Source: Sophora flavescens (taxonomy: Eukaryota > Streptophyta > Magnoliopsida > Fabales > Fabaceae). Taken from it: DNA of 64,000 nucleotides. Shown piece by piece: positions 34,098 through 46,550 of this stretch. Location: the NCBI GenBank assembly GCA_030762895.1, contig CM061063.1:52469196-52533195 (forward strand), in the 5' to 3' direction. The notes below the pieces were generated by a model that saw only the letters and a program-made list of their open reading frames with translations, ran no database searches and had not been told where the DNA came from. Every line of letters begins with the position of its first letter. The first letter of the stretch is position 1. The position numbers were made by a program, and so were the translations under genes.

Positions 34098-36938
34098 CGT
34101 TGGAATATTTTATTCCAATGCCATAATATGGATAGATATCGGTAGTTAATTATATCGGTTATTTATCATTTAGGGGCCTTCATTGATATGTAATCAATTT
34201 AGAGATAAGGCTTATCAGATTTCTGATTTGATAATTGATTATTATTAATTATCTGATATTGACAAAATATGAATGGATGTCACCGATGGTCAATTTTGGA
34301 ATAATGGGAACTCTAATTGACTGTCACCCTATATAAAGGCTATGATCCCCAATACACCGGGTGCAACGCACACCGCCTCTTCTCCCCATCTGAAGAGCGA
34401 CTAAGGCACAAGGAGTCCAGGTTGAGGAAGGCACAAGGAGTCCAGGTTGAGGAAGAACCAAAAAACTACCGCTAACCATATATTTGTTATCATTATCATG
34501 TATGTTGATCGTCAAGGTATCTCGTACAAAAGACGACCAACCCCTTTGTTCGTGATAGATTGATTGTCAAGGTTGGTAATCAAGTTTATCCTTGAAGAAC
34601 GAACCCCTTATGGATCCGGGTATATTCATAACCTTGGAATCCTAGTAATTTGACATGATGATCCTAGGCTATGTGGTAAATGTGCTCTAGGATGTATGCC
34701 TATAGATTTAACGCTTCCGCATAAAGATTAAAAAAAATATCTAACAAGTGATATCAGAGCAATCATCATTGTTAGAGTATTAGGATTCATGGATGATATT
34801 GTGTTTTTCCCAAATTTGATATGAACCCTAATTTGTTTCGGAAAATTAGGATTTATAAAAGGATTTTCTTTTTTATTGGCTTTAAGTGTTAAACAATTTC
34901 GATCGATACGTGAATTGCATTATTGGTCATAAAATATTGATCGAAAATATATGTTGCATTTGCGATTTCGAGAATCAACATCTCTTGGAATTATTTGGCC
35001 TGCATTTACGATAGACCAGGGAATGATATTAACTATCATTATATATTCTTTTATGTTTCATATGTATTATCTGGGTTCATCATATACATTGCCTTTTTCT
35101 TTGAAATTTAAAAGATTAAGATTAACGTTCAAAGGATCCAGGCCTTTTGAATATTGTTTTCAAATGGCAAATAAGAATTTGTTTTTTGCTTATTATATAT
35201 ATGAATTGAAAGGATGACTGGTAATGTTTGCTGCACGTGAAGCTTAAAGTATTATGGTTTGTGTAATATATATTATATATTATATATATAAATGGTGATT
35301 GGCATGAATCATTGAAAGTTCCATTCCAGTTTTCCTATTTTCTTTGAAGCTTTAAGTGAATGACTTTGGATATTTTTTCCTTTTTGGGAATTCAATTTTC
35401 CAGTGCATGGAAAATCTTGAACGTTTGGAAAATCTTTTTTTGGAAAATATTGTTTGGAAAATCTTTTGTTACGTCACGGCCGCCCAACGGCCCACCTCTA
35501 CAATTTTGATGTTGTAGATTTTGCTTCCACACTTACATGTTCAGGTTTTCATATTTAAGTGTGTTTTGGGCAAATTTTAGACCCTATTTTTTTTTTTAAA
35601 TTCTTTGGTAATTTTGGTTGAGTTGGTTGAAATAACACGTTGCCAAAATAACCTCTGTTGTGTAGATTGGTTTATTTAAATTTATTAAGATGCGCATGAA
35701 GTTATTTATGCAGACTGAACTTGGTCCAAAGGTAAAGGACAGTTTGGCCGAATAATAGAGTGTCTGCGATGATAAATGTGTGGTGATTATAAATGTAATT
35801 TTCCATGTGGATAATAGGATGCCCGAAGGTGACCATTATTTGACGGAGCTTATCACCAATGTTTGATCATTACGTGAGAGGGCCACTTACAGTTAATCCT
35901 TACTAGTCCAAAGATTGGGGATTAATGTTGTGCTAGGCATCTTGTTGGGTCTTTAATTTACCAATTGGGATTTTGAGTGAGCCAATTAAAGTATGAAGTT
36001 ACCAAGGTTACCTCTCTTATGGAAATTGCTCATAAGAGATATTGAACGTTGTATGGGTGTATATCCATGCGGGTATTAATCGGCCCAAAGGAAAGTTAAT
36101 ATTTGGTCGGGCTGCATTCACACCTATGATGGTAAACACGTAGTGACTATAAAGATTATTTTCAGGTGAATAACAGAGTGTCCAAAGATGACTGTTGTTT
36201 GACAAAAATTATCATTAGTGTTTGATCATTACAACAAAATACATCTAGCAATTAATATTATTATCGAAGACTTGATATTAATGATGCACCGGGTATTTTA
36301 GTGAGTATCTTTACGATACTTTTGTTCTCTTTAAAGTTAATATTACTTCTGTATCTGCTAATTTAATCCTCAAAAGTTCTGACTTTTAGGATTGAAAGGA
36401 AAACAATAAAGTTGTTTTTGATCTACACCTGACATAAATATGGAGAAACCCACCTTCTCTCACTCAATCCAGTACTTCTGAAGAGAGAATCAAGTATAGG
36501 AAGTGGAACCGCTCTAATCGCTTGGGTCTTATGATCATAAAACATAATATTCCAGAAATCTTTGGGGTGTTATTTCGGATGGCATATTAATGTCAGATTC
36601 CCTTGCTAAAGTTGAAAAGTGCTTTCTAAAAACAATAAAGGCGAAAACAAGCACTCATTGGAGAGCTAGCTTTTTCATTATGTATAAAGGCAAAGGAAAT
36701 TTAAGGAGCACTTTATGGGAATGTCCAATCTTGATCTTAAACTTGAGGCGTTAAAGTTTGGGCTATCTAATTACTTGCTCATGCATTTAGAATTTGGTAT
36801 TCTTTGATGCACAATTCAGTCAATTCAAGTTAACTTATAGCTACCGAAAGGAGAAATGATATCTTAATGAATTCATTTCATAAGGTGTGCAAGAAAGGAA
36901 AGAATGAAGCAAGAGAAGACAAATGATGCTCATTTCAT
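34098..36938 (+). mobile_element. Truncated copia: 5' LTR, leader, gag fragment
   Basis: The LTR spans 34098-34746, from CGTTGGAATATTTTATTCC (expected TGTTGG) to ATATCTAACA, and has a TATATAAAG box near 34331. A primer site core, TGATATCAGAGC, follows at 34749-34760. The long leader contains two diverged copies of a ~110-bp unit (about 35770-35880 and 36125-36235). A decayed gag is cut at 36938 where the second promoter copy begins. There is no pol or 3' LTR. Confidence 0.8.
36520..36938 (+). pseudogene. Copia gag fragment, heavily decayed
   Basis: Reading across frame changes one can follow IKHNIPEIF, MYKGKGNL, FSQFKLTYS and KEKWYLNEFIS, then a basic KQEKTNDAHF. These match the gag of plant copia elements with a MIIKHNIPE-type N-terminal domain. 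Several stops and shifts are present. The frame ends at the junction with copy 2 of the duplicated region. Confidence 0.65.
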
Positions 36939-38068
36939 TGAAACTTTTATTACTTTTTTTTGTTACCATGATATAGGTGCGAAGTATCCATCAGCTTTGC
37001 CGATGACTAATTTCCGTCGGGGAATCTGGCTGGCCACCTTTAGTGGGGTCTCCCCTCCCAACTACGTTTTTTCCATCCAAAAGTATCGAACTCGAGACCT
37101 TACTTAAGGGATTCAAGCCCAGTTCAACTCGGACCAACGTAATGTTGGTAAAACTTTTATTACTTAAATGAGTAACTTAAGACCAAAAAATAGATAGATG
37201 CCAAAAATATATTTTAGTTTTTTTTCAAAGCGCGCCCCATTCCCAATAATTAATAGGTAGCAGTTGTCTCGTGGTATGGTAAAATATTACACTCATGCCT
37301 TGTCATTATGATATTACTGCTATAGAGCAAAATTTAAAGTGAAATTAATATTAAAGTAAATAAATAAAAATATATCTATTATGAAAATTTATTAGATTAG
37401 AGTTATAATATATTTTAAATTAAATTAATAATAAATATATTCTTCTTTAAAAAAAATTACCTGTTAATTCAAATTTATTAGTTTGATTTCCTTTTGCTGA
37501 ATCGACAAAATGGCTCGTGAGCTCTAATTTTAATCAATTGTTGGCTGCCAACACTCCCTATTATGAAATACTTTTCCCAAATAATAATGAAACAATATCT
37601 ATCTATTGATATCAATTAGGAACTGATGAAGGTAGTTTCATGTCCTTTATAATGACAAACCCATTGGCTTTTATTTGGACCACCTACATACTTAATTGTA
37701 TTTACCAAAATATAAGATAGATTAATGGCCAATACCTAGTGCTTCACTCCTCTAAGTGTTAATGTTATCCACCAAGATCCATGTTTCGCAGTTGCCTTTT
37801 ACTTATGGCCCCATTTATGAGGAGAGACAAAGTATAACATATTTGTTGTCACATGGATTAATATAAGACAAGTACCCTACGTAATTTTTTGATCAAATTT
37901 TTTAAGAACTAGACTTAATTATTTTAAAATAACATCAGATTGTGTTTTAGTTGGGTGACTCATAAATGTCCAATTCTTTACTCTCATTTATAAAGCAACC
38001 CTCCAATGAGCTCGCTTTTAGCTATTTTGATTAACTTTGGACAACCATGCTTCTGATAAGTCATGTAC
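36939..38068. repeat. DUF642 upstream region, copy 2 (contains a SINE)
   Basis: This is the second copy of 33151-34097, interrupted by the SINE at 36956-37150. At its far end, where copy 1 meets the copia LTR (AAGTCATGTACC then CGTTGG), copy 2 runs on uninterrupted (AAGTCATGTACC then TGCTATG). Copy 2 therefore keeps the empty insertion site. Confidence 0.9.
36956..37150 (-). mobile_element. tRNA-derived SINE with 15-bp target duplication
   Basis: AAACTTTTATTACTT flanks it at 36941-36955 and 37151-37165. On the minus strand GAGTTCGATAC is the box B-like motif, the body contains GATGGAAAAAACGTAG, and the element ends in an A-run at the left boundary. It is the same superfamily as the SINEs at 5572 and 59051. 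Confidence 0.85.
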
Positions 38069-39037
38069 CTGCTATGCAGATGGATTCACTTTTATTTGAT
38101 ATAACTGATTAAACTAATTAAACATTTTTTTTTCTATGGTGAAAGTCAGATGCACTACAGTAATTAACTAGCAAACAATCAACTCAACAAATTTAGCTGT
38201 TGCAATACAGTTAGCTGGTAATTAATATAATTTGCTGATGTAAATTAGTGGTCTAGCAGTGGTGTGATAATTACTGTTATATTGTGGTGATTACTAATTA
38301 CTGCTGATGTAAATTAGTGCAATGGTGTTGTAACTTGACATGAATGTTTCGAGTTGGAGAGTCCCTTATAATCAATTTATATATATTTCGTTTCTTTATA
38401 TATAAAATAAAAAAAACCATGCGTCCTATTTTCTGGTCAACAATAAATTAACTCTTCTAACTGTCCAGTTGGTGTGAAAATGAAGACAAAAATGAGAACC
38501 GGAAGTTTCTAAATGACAGATGGAGAGGTGAGTAGAGGAGCAATATGGAAGGAATAAACAAAATCATGTGTTAAATACCTTCAAAATCATAAATTAATTT
38601 GATGGTTGGAATTTCAAAATGTTGCATATAGTCTTCTCTTTCCCTGTAAATTGTAGTGTATATTTGTGTTTGATCTCAAATTCAATCACTACTATATTTA
38701 GTGTCTGACTTTATGATTTTAAAGATCCATTTTTTGGTCGTTGAATAAAAATTTTCTTGTAATACATGTTTATTGAATTTCAAAATAATATTAAAAAAAT
38801 TAATAAAGGTATTGTTATCACCCAAAGTTAACTGATAGCCGAAAATAGTTGGCAGCTGATCAGTTGATGTAACCAGCATCTAAAGGAATACCTGAGGGTG
38901 AATGACGGAAGTTCGACTCGACATATGTTGGGCTGGGCCTTCGATTAATGGGCTTATTTTACTTAAAGCAAGATGTTTCTGCTGGTCAGTCGAAGCTTGA
39001 AACCTTGGATGTAGCATTTCACATTGTGATCCCTAAT
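38069..39037. other. Intergenic spacer
   Basis: AT-rich sequence with no gene or clear mobile element recognised; it ends at the left terminus of CACTA C. Confidence 0.5.
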
Positions 39038-39089
39038 CACTACGATAGAAAAAGGCTTTAATAACGTTTTTTTTTGTCTTTAGTAGCGC

Positions 39090-39310
39090 TTACAAGCACT
39101 ATCTATTCACCAGCTACCGAAGGTGAAAGAAATAGACCCGCTACTGAAGGTGAAAGAAATAGACAGCGATTAAAAAAACGCTATTGAAAGTATGAATAGG
39201 TAGCGCTTCCTTGAGAAAGCGCTGTCTAAAGTATACAATAGATAGCGCTTTCTTAAGGAAGCGCTGTCTATTTTTAACTTTAGACAGTGTTTCTTTAAGG
39301 AAGCGCTGCT
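39090..39310. repeat. Left subterminal repeats of CACTA C
   Basis: Repeated facing words around AGCGCTTTCTTAAGGAAGCGC with TAGACAG/CTGTCTA flanks; the same words recur at 57945-58135. Confidence 0.85.
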
Positions 39311-39318
39311 TATTCCCC

Positions 39319-39331
39319 CTTTTTTTTTTTT

Positions 39332-39390
<59 letters not shown>
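39319..39390. repeat. Poly(T) and (ATT)n simple repeat
   Basis: A run of about 25 T followed by ATT units with interruptions. The open frame crossing it is a by-product of the repeat. Confidence 0.9.
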
Positions 39391-39391
<1 letters not shown>

Positions 39392-39392
39392 C

Positions 39393-39530
39393 CCTTTCTT
39401 TTTCTACATTTCCCACCTGCACTCAGCAATTCACGGTAACACTGCATTTAGGTACACATATATAATGTACAAAGCTTACATACAATATTGGTAAGTATAT
39501 ATAAATTAACCAAACCAAACATCAAAATCA

Positions 39531-39580
<50 letters not shown>

Positions 39581-40175
39581 CAATTAACTAATATACTTTA
39601 ACACAATTCACAGTAACGCTTACACATAACCAATTCTGATATTTAAGTCCATAAACCAAAAGGTTGCTAACCTACACTAGATAATAACCACGAACTACTA
39701 ACAATGTATGCAAGCTAATCAACACACTAGTAATTCTAAACAATTTATGCATGTGGCTTCCATCTTTTGCCTGATCGCACAAAATCCTTGTCGTTGGCCT
39801 GCATAAGACACACATACAGATCACTTGCACATACACACAAGTCTAATACTATAAGAGAGACACTAGCTAGCATAATATCAGTTTATCCAATACACGTCTA
39901 AAAGTCACATTTAATTATATAATATTTTATTTTAGTTTTTGATTTTTCAGAATATCTTCTCACTATTGGTCAAAGTGTTTTTTTCCTTCCAAAAATGATC
40001 CCTTCATCAAACAGCTCTACTTTCTTTAGTAAAAAAAAACTAGTTGACTAAATTATAAGCTAGTCAAGTGTCTTGCCAAACACACAGTCCAAAACACATT
40101 TTTTGTATTTTTTTAGGATTAAACGGGAATAAAAATTTTACAGGGACCAAAATCAAATTTTACCAATTTTATAGG
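39393..40175. other. Non-coding interior of CACTA C, left part
   Basis: No gene is recognised. It includes a (TA)n tract at about 39534-39576, and near 40105-40170 a short stretch of a dispersed repeat (ACAGGGACCAAAATCAAA). Confidence 0.5.
39534..39576. repeat. (TA)n microsatellite
   Basis: About 21 uninterrupted TA units. Confidence 0.95.
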
Positions 40176-40527
40176 AATCAAAAACATATTTAACCAAAAT
40201 TATATGTAATGAAACATTTTCATATTGCAACTTGCTGTACTATTCATGATTCAATTGTTTGAGCCCGTTTGTCTAATTGTTAACGGTCTTTCCCTCTGTG
40301 AGGATAAGCTAAATGAATCTGTAAGAGAATGATCCATCTCCAGGAAAGGAATATCAAAAACATATTTAACCAAAATTATATGTAATGAAACATTTTCATA
40401 TTGCAACTTGCTGTACTATTCATGATTCAATTGTTTGAGCCCGTTTGTCTAATTGTTAACGGTCTTTCCCTCTATAAGGATAAGCTAAATGAATCTGTAA
40501 GAGAATGATCCATCTCCAGGAAAGGAA
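40176..40527. repeat. Tandem duplication, two ~176-bp copies
   Basis: The segment from ATCAAAAACATATTTAACC to CATCTCCAGGAAAGGAAT occurs twice head to tail, with only about two base differences seen (CTGTGAGG versus CTATAAGG), so the duplication is recent. Confidence 0.9.
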
Positions 40528-40599
40528 TCCCTTTTGTTTGGCTTCTCTCACAATGAAAACCAACCGATGTACAACACTACAAAGAAAAAAGGTATTTGG

Positions 40600-40930
40600 T
40601 GACCGAAGAAATCGGTCGCTATTTACTAAAATCCGATCTCTAAATGGGTTAGCAATCGAATTAGCGACCGAAAAGTGATGGTTGCTAAAATCCTAGTCGC
40701 TAATTGATTTAGCGACCGAATTTGAAATCGGTCGCTATTAGCGACCGAATTATTCGGTCATTAATTCATAAAAATCGGTCACTAAACTGGTCTCCAACAC
40801 TTGTTATGGAACCAATTTTAGCGACCGAATTTGGTCGCTAATTCGGTCGCTAAATTGGTCATTAATTAAAAAAATTCAGTCACTAAATTGATTCCCAAAA
40901 CTTGTTCTAGGGACCAATTTAGTGACTGAT
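40600..40930. repeat. Left subterminal repeats of CACTA D
   Basis: More than ten copies of TAGCGACCGA or its complement TCGGTCGCTA; the mirror array is at 44455-44830. Confidence 0.88.
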
Positions 40931-41378
40931 TTCTTTAAAAAACATATAACAAACCAAATGTTTTGAAATAAATGAATGATAACTTCTTTTAAGTTGTCGC
41001 AATATTGTTATTTATAAATAAAAACTTTCATAAAAATCAATTAAATATTAACAAGGATGAAAATGTCAGAAATAACTCTATAATAACAATGTTATAAATG
41101 GAAAGAAGATATGCTGGACCTGTGGTCATTTTACTGCTTGGCCATAAAAAATATTATTACTTAAAACAAATAGGGACAACATGGACTAAATCTTGTACGA
41201 TACTGCAGAAAATGAGTATCGATAACAGCATATAGTGCACATAATGCATGAAAGTCAAGTGACCGATCCTGTAACCATAGAAAGAAATGATTCAGAAATC
41301 TTCACATGATCAGCTAAATAACAGTAAAAAATGTTTTCTATATGATCCAAATAAATGCCAAGGATTCACTTCACTTCA

Positions 41379-41432
41379 CACAGCAGTGAGTGTTCCAAAT
41401 CTTCCATTGATGCGTCCAACAATCTCAAGCAC
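41379..41432 (-). pseudogene. Trehalose-6-phosphate synthase exon fragment (captured)
   Basis: The minus strand encodes VLEIVGRINGRFGTLTAV, preceded directly by an acceptor-like AACCAG. This peptide matches the conserved EIVGRINGRFGTLTAVPIHH region of plant class I trehalose-6-phosphate synthases, as I recall it. After GCTGTG the sequence departs from the gene and meets a stop. Only 18 codons are present, so it cannot work; it looks like host DNA picked up by CACTA D. Parts of the flanking 41.0-43.0 kb may be captured intron. Confidence 0.65.
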
Positions 41433-43079
41433 CTGGTTGGTAAGTAACCCATAACCAATTCATGAAAAATTAACCAAGAGCATATGAAATTAAATAACCC
41501 AACCAAAAGTGCAATTATCTACATCTATTAAAGAAAATAATACATAATAGATTGATGTTACATGTATAATTTCAGATCTAAGAATCATTCATACATTATT
41601 TGAGAGAAAGAAAGGACATCCAAGCTAATCTAATTGTTTTTAAGCCATTGGTTGTAATATCTGCAATTTTTTGTTAGAGTCGGCACTTCTATATCACTTA
41701 CTTGCCATCAGTAGCAGATTCAAATTTACATCTGACATTTTAAGGTCATCTAAGACAACAGGTGAGGTATTCAACACATTCTTGACAAATTTATGGTTTA
41801 TATGCCAAACACCAATATGCCAACACAATGGAACATAACATAATCATATCTTGACTCAAATTGCTTTATATCTCAAGTATCCATTGATATACAACAAGCA
41901 AGTAATGTTAAACAATTTAAACACTTCCATGATACTCTACTCAAGAATGAAGCAAAAAACTGACTAAACATGAATATATGCATGCTATCAAAAAACTGAA
42001 ACACAAAGAAACAGACCCTGTTTTTTTAAAAAATACTGGCATTGACACAGAAGGAGTTTTGGCCTGAAATTTTTATGGGTTGAAGATTTACATGTTAGCT
42101 TTCAAAGGAAAAAAATGGTGCTTCATTTCGAGTTGTACATCCAAAGTTATAATTCAAACAACACATTCTGTCAGAAGCTGGAATCCAGCAGCATATACAC
42201 GAATTTCATACCCAAAAAATTGATCTAAATTGCTGAGAAAGTTTAGTATTGAATACAATGCATCTCAGGCTTTTAACAAGATAAACAGAACTAAAATCCA
42301 ATTTTCCTTGTGCAAATTTATGAACAAAATTGCAGGGATTGCTATGCAATACAATATGCATATGATCTATCAAAACCACATGAGCTACCATTCAACCTTT
42401 CATGAAAGACAATATATTTTGCAATTTAGAATATATAAAAAGTCAAGCAGCAGCTGTTAATTCAGTTTATATCCAATTCAAAGTATGCAATCATGGAAAT
42501 TTCATAAATTACAAGAGCTATGCACTGCTTTATTTAAAACCATAAATGTAGGATTTGGTTCATGTTTTTCATCAAATAGTTGGTACTCTATCAAAATAAG
42601 CACTAGATTTCAAGTAAACAATTAAAACACTATAAACCAATGACATTATAGCAATCCAAAATAATCAACATGTTTAGAATAGGGTCCAGTAACATGATAC
42701 ATCAATTAGTCAAGTTCCTCAATAAATAACAAAGACAATTAGAATTACCAAAGAGATATCCCAAAGGAATGAAACCAATGTTCCTGAAATTGAATCTTCA
42801 AGGTTGAGCAAAACCTCCTATAAATCACCAAGACCCAAAAATAAGTCAGTAAAAGGATTAGAACACATACTAATCAAGGAGAAAGATGCCTAAATTCAAA
42901 GAACCTCTTCAACTATAGGTTAATTAAGAATTAAGAAAACTCTAGCCACATACAAGCATTTATGCATAGAATTAAGGTTGTAGAACTTTGCTAATGTCTA
43001 AGCAATGAAAATTTTAGAACTTTGGTCAAACCATAATCATGAAATTTAAACAATTTACAAGAACAAAAGAACCCACGAT
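41433..43079. other. Interior of CACTA D, no recognised gene
   Basis: AT-rich sequence resembling intron or UTR. I could not identify further exons on either strand. Confidence 0.45.
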
Positions 43080-44067
43080 TAGGCCTGGCAAAACTATCCA
43101 TTAATCCAACATCCATCCAATCCATCCATGAGAAAATCCATCTAATCCATCCATTTATATGGAAAAAAAAGAAAATGGATCGGATTGGATTTTTTTTTAA
43201 TGGATGGTTAATGATCCACCCATTGTTTTTTGAAATCCATTGGATCAACATAAAAGAAAGTAATGGATTATTTTTTATCCATTTCAAAACCATTTTTTTC
43301 ACACAGATTAAATCAATGAAAATCTGAAATAGATAGGTTGCTGCTACAAGGCGGTGAGTTCTCTCTCTTCGAAAGTTTACTCTTTCTATGTGTAAGTCTA
43401 TTTTTTTTCCTGATAAGCAAGTCTAAAAATAAAATTCGATTAATTATGGCATTTAATAATTTCGTAATCGCACATACATTGATAAACAACGAACAAGTAA
43501 TATCTGGAGGTGGAAAAATAGTTACAGTGAGAATGAGGTTAATGTATTCCACTGGCATTTAAGAGAAAAAATATATATAGGAAAGTAATATCCTGCACAA
43601 ATATGTCCAAATTAATTTATCTATTAAAAATAAATTTTATATTTTATTTGAATGTTAAATATAATATTTTAAAAATGGTTTCAGAATCATGTGAAAAAAA
43701 AGTGACAAGGTAGAGACTACACAGAGATGGAGAAAAGGAGGGTGGAGAGAGAGGTGAGAACATATTTGTAATTATAAAACTTATTTAATTTTAAAAATAT
43801 TTTTTGTATTGAATGAAAGAGAAAATATTTTGAAATATTCACAAAAATTATTAAATTTTTGAAAATAATTTAAATGGATCGATTGGATATCCATCCACAA
43901 AAAGGTTGTTAATGGATGAATTGGATGGTTTTTATGAGATGGATCATGGATGTATTGGATTTTTTTAATAAATTTATAATGGATCATAATGGATTAATGA
44001 ATTGTTTTTAATCCATCCATTATAATCCGAATAAAAATTTATCCATTTCATCCATTTGGCACCCCTA
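43080..44067. mobile_element. hAT-type MITE, 8-bp target duplication
   Basis: The ends are TAGGCCTGGCAAAA and, complemented, TAGGGGTGCCAAAT. They are flanked by CCCACGAT (43072-43079) and CCCATGAT (44068-44075), an 8-bp duplication with one change as in hAT elements. Both arms are rich in ATCCATCCA / TGGATGGAT words. There is no transposase. A relative lies at 60776-61797. Confidence 0.82.
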
Positions 44068-44164
44068 CCCATGATCATCTTCACAAAGGCCTTTAAGATC
44101 ATTACCATCCAGAATTGATTTGTCAAGCCAAACTCCAATTTGTTGAACTCTTGGTGAACCCTTG

Positions 44165-44450
44165 CCCTAAATCATGGATTCAAACCCACAAGGTGGCGGT
44201 GGTGGTCTCGGCTGTGGTGGTGGTGGTGGTAGCGGCACGACATGGTGTGGAGGAAGAAAGAATGAAAGACAGAGAAATTAAAGATAGGAATACTTACCGA
44301 AGGAGGAGGAGAGGATGGCGGCACTGCATCGTGGTGGCGGCGGCGGCCCAGGTGTGGTGTGATGTGGTTTCGGAGCGGGGAAGTAGGAGAGGAGCAGGGA
44401 AGTGAGAGAGAAGAAAAGAGAGAAATGAGGAGTCCTCATAATTTAGGGCT
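44165..44450 (-). other. GC-rich leader of CACTA D with splice donor
   Basis: GGTGGCGG-rich sequence lies just inside the right subterminal array. On the minus strand a donor GTAAGTATTCC (complement of about 44287-44297) ends the exon-like part. It has the same placement as in CACTA A, B and C. Confidence 0.45.
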
Positions 44451-45150
44451 TCTATTTTTAGCGACCGGATATTTCGGTCGCTAAATCGGTCGCAATTCAC
44501 TTCAAAAAAAATCGGTCGTTATGTGGCTCCCTTCTAATTTCAATCAGTGCGTTTTAGCGACTGAATTCAAAATCGGTCGCTAAATAGCTCCAATATTATC
44601 ATTAAAATTAAATCAGCCACTATTTCAGTCGCAAATAAAGTCAAAAAATTTGACTTTGTAATTAAGTGGTTTAGCGACAGATTTAGCGACCACTGAACTT
44701 GCGACCATACAAATCGGTCGCTCAACACAAGTTTTATAAAAAATATGAAAATCGTGAAATCGCTCGCCATTTCGATCGCTATTAACGACGGACTTGTTCG
44801 GTCACCAAATTTCAGTCGCTATTTCAACTTTTTTTGTAGTGCAAGTTTACAATAAAAAATAAAAAAAGGAAAACAAAGGAGTATCATCTGAACAAGAAAA
44901 TCCTTCTCCAATATAAGTGAAGGTTCATTAATTGTTTACAACTGTGCCTGGCCACAGCATGTCCATACAATTGACCATAAGTTGATGTTATTAATTTGTA
45001 TGGTCACTATTTACAACAGCATAAAATCACTGAAAGAATTAGAAAGCAAATGAGAGAATTGTCTTAATTCAAGTGGCACTTGAAAATATATGAACTAGTA
45101 AACCAATTTAAAATATGAAATACAAGCAAACTTACCATGGATAAGAAACA

Positions 45151-45282
45151 TCATGAACAACGTTCCCGACTTTCCTCAATCATCAATCCTTTTAGACTCT
45201 TGGCTAACCAAATGGCTGTTTCCCTAGGAGAGACCTTATCTTTCCCAAAGGGCTTCAGAACAACTGCAAGTTCCTCCAATCT
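45151..45282 (-). pseudogene. NEK kinase gene fragment, 3' coding end (captured)
   Basis: The minus strand encodes LEELAVVLKPFGKDKVSPRE and TAIWLAKSLKGLMIEESRER, ending at TGA (45151-45153). This is the conserved C-terminal tail of plant NIMA-related (NEK5/6-like) kinases, from memory of the family. A splice donor (GTAAGTTTGC) follows 16 bp after the stop, suggesting a 3'-UTR intron, so genomic DNA rather than cDNA was captured. The exon continues at 47996 across the inverted-LTR insertion. No kinase domain is present. Confidence 0.75.
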
Positions 45283-46308
45283 TGTTCCTGCCAAGATCCG
45301 TTTTGTCTGAATCTCTATAGAACGTGAAACCAAGGGGGTTATTTTATGATTTGGGCTTGACAGAATTCAGTGATTCCGGTCCTACGTATCCCAGCGGGAA
45401 TCAAAGCCAGACGTAGTTCTAGGTTCATCCATTGGCGGGGGGGGTGATCTCGATCCCTTCATTTTGTGTCGGACGAGTACTAGGGAGCAAGGACTGTTTC
45501 ATAGTCTCTTGGTCGACGCTAGTTCCTCTAACACGCTTTAGGGAGAGTCACCTCTGTTCAGTGAAAAGGTCTCCTCTTCTTATGAGGGGTACTGCCCCTT
45601 TTATAATTTCTGGACCGGGCCGGGTACTTGGGCTCGGTGGCCGGGTTAATAACCTCGGCCAGTACACAAGCCCCCCAAGCTCGAGCTTAAACAAGCGAAA
45701 AGAGCTGACAAGTATTAAACCGAGCTGATACTTCGGCCATGTGGACTTCCTTCCTTCCTTATTTCAAGCTGTTACTTCAACCGAACCTGCCTTCCTTTTT
45801 GTATTTTAAGGCTTTGAACTCAGCCTCATTTTTACTTTCGGCATTGTGCTCGGTTCCTTTAATAATTTCAATGGCTCGAACTCGGCCTTAAGAAATTTAA
45901 TGGCTCGCACTCGGCCACCAGGCTCAAACTTGGCCTTAAGAATTTGACTGGCTCGAACTCGGCCACCAAAATAAGATGCCTGCCGAGTAAATACTTCGGC
46001 AAGATAAGAGAAAATAAAGCAATATTCGCAATAAATTCTTTTATTGGATGGAGTCCGCGGTGTGCCTCGTTAAAACCTCCCCGGTCAAAACCCTTTTTGG
46101 GACAAAATACCGAGGTAGGAAAAAGAGTACAACACCCGACTATATACATCAACTGCAGCTTAGTGCAGTGATCGGGCTGTGATCCAAGCTGTGCTGATAT
46201 GTCCTCGGCCCTGGAGGACTTTGGGCTAGGGCCCATAGCCGGGGTAAGCTCGGTCAACCCGAGGTATAGGCAAGTCCTCGGGATTACATTCTCGGCCAGT
46301 ACACAACA
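45283..46308 (-). repeat. Left arm: LTR in minus orientation
   Basis: On the minus strand it runs from TGTTGTGTACTGGCC to GGCAGGAACA, with a TATA box complementary to about 45599-45605. The U5 end is outermost. Confidence 0.85.
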
Positions 46309-46550
46309 AGCATCTGAGGTCACTTTGAGGGAAGTTTCCCGTTCACTCCATCTCTTTAATTACATATTTTCACTTTGCTTCCATGCTAGGGAGCAGTTGT
46401 CATATAGCATGTGTCATTTGATCTTGTTGATTAATTTTTTGAAGCATGTCGACATACTCAATGAGGCAGAGCGAAGCCGAGTTTAGGCTCAATCTGGTGT
46501 CTCGCAAAGATTGATTCTTCAAGGCTGAGTACGAGCCAGTTAAAGTTCAA

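Larger units (their letters stand above)
40575..44841 (-). mobile_element. CACTA transposon D, non-autonomous, TSD CAA
   Basis: The left end is CACTACAAAGAAAAAAGG at 40575; the right end, complemented, is CACTACAAAAAAAGTTG at 44841. CAA flanks both sides (40572-40574, 44842-44844). Subterminal arrays of TTAGCGACCGA / TCGGTCGCTA occupy 40600-40930 and 44455-44830. A GC-rich leader with a donor lies inside the right end, so it is oriented minus. No transposase is present. The interior holds a short trehalose-phosphate-synthase-like exon and a hAT MITE. It is nested in CACTA C. Confidence 0.9.

Noticed and set aside
39211..39465. Open frame with Phe and Tyr runs
   Set aside because: Encoded by subterminal repeats, poly(T) and ATT microsatellite.
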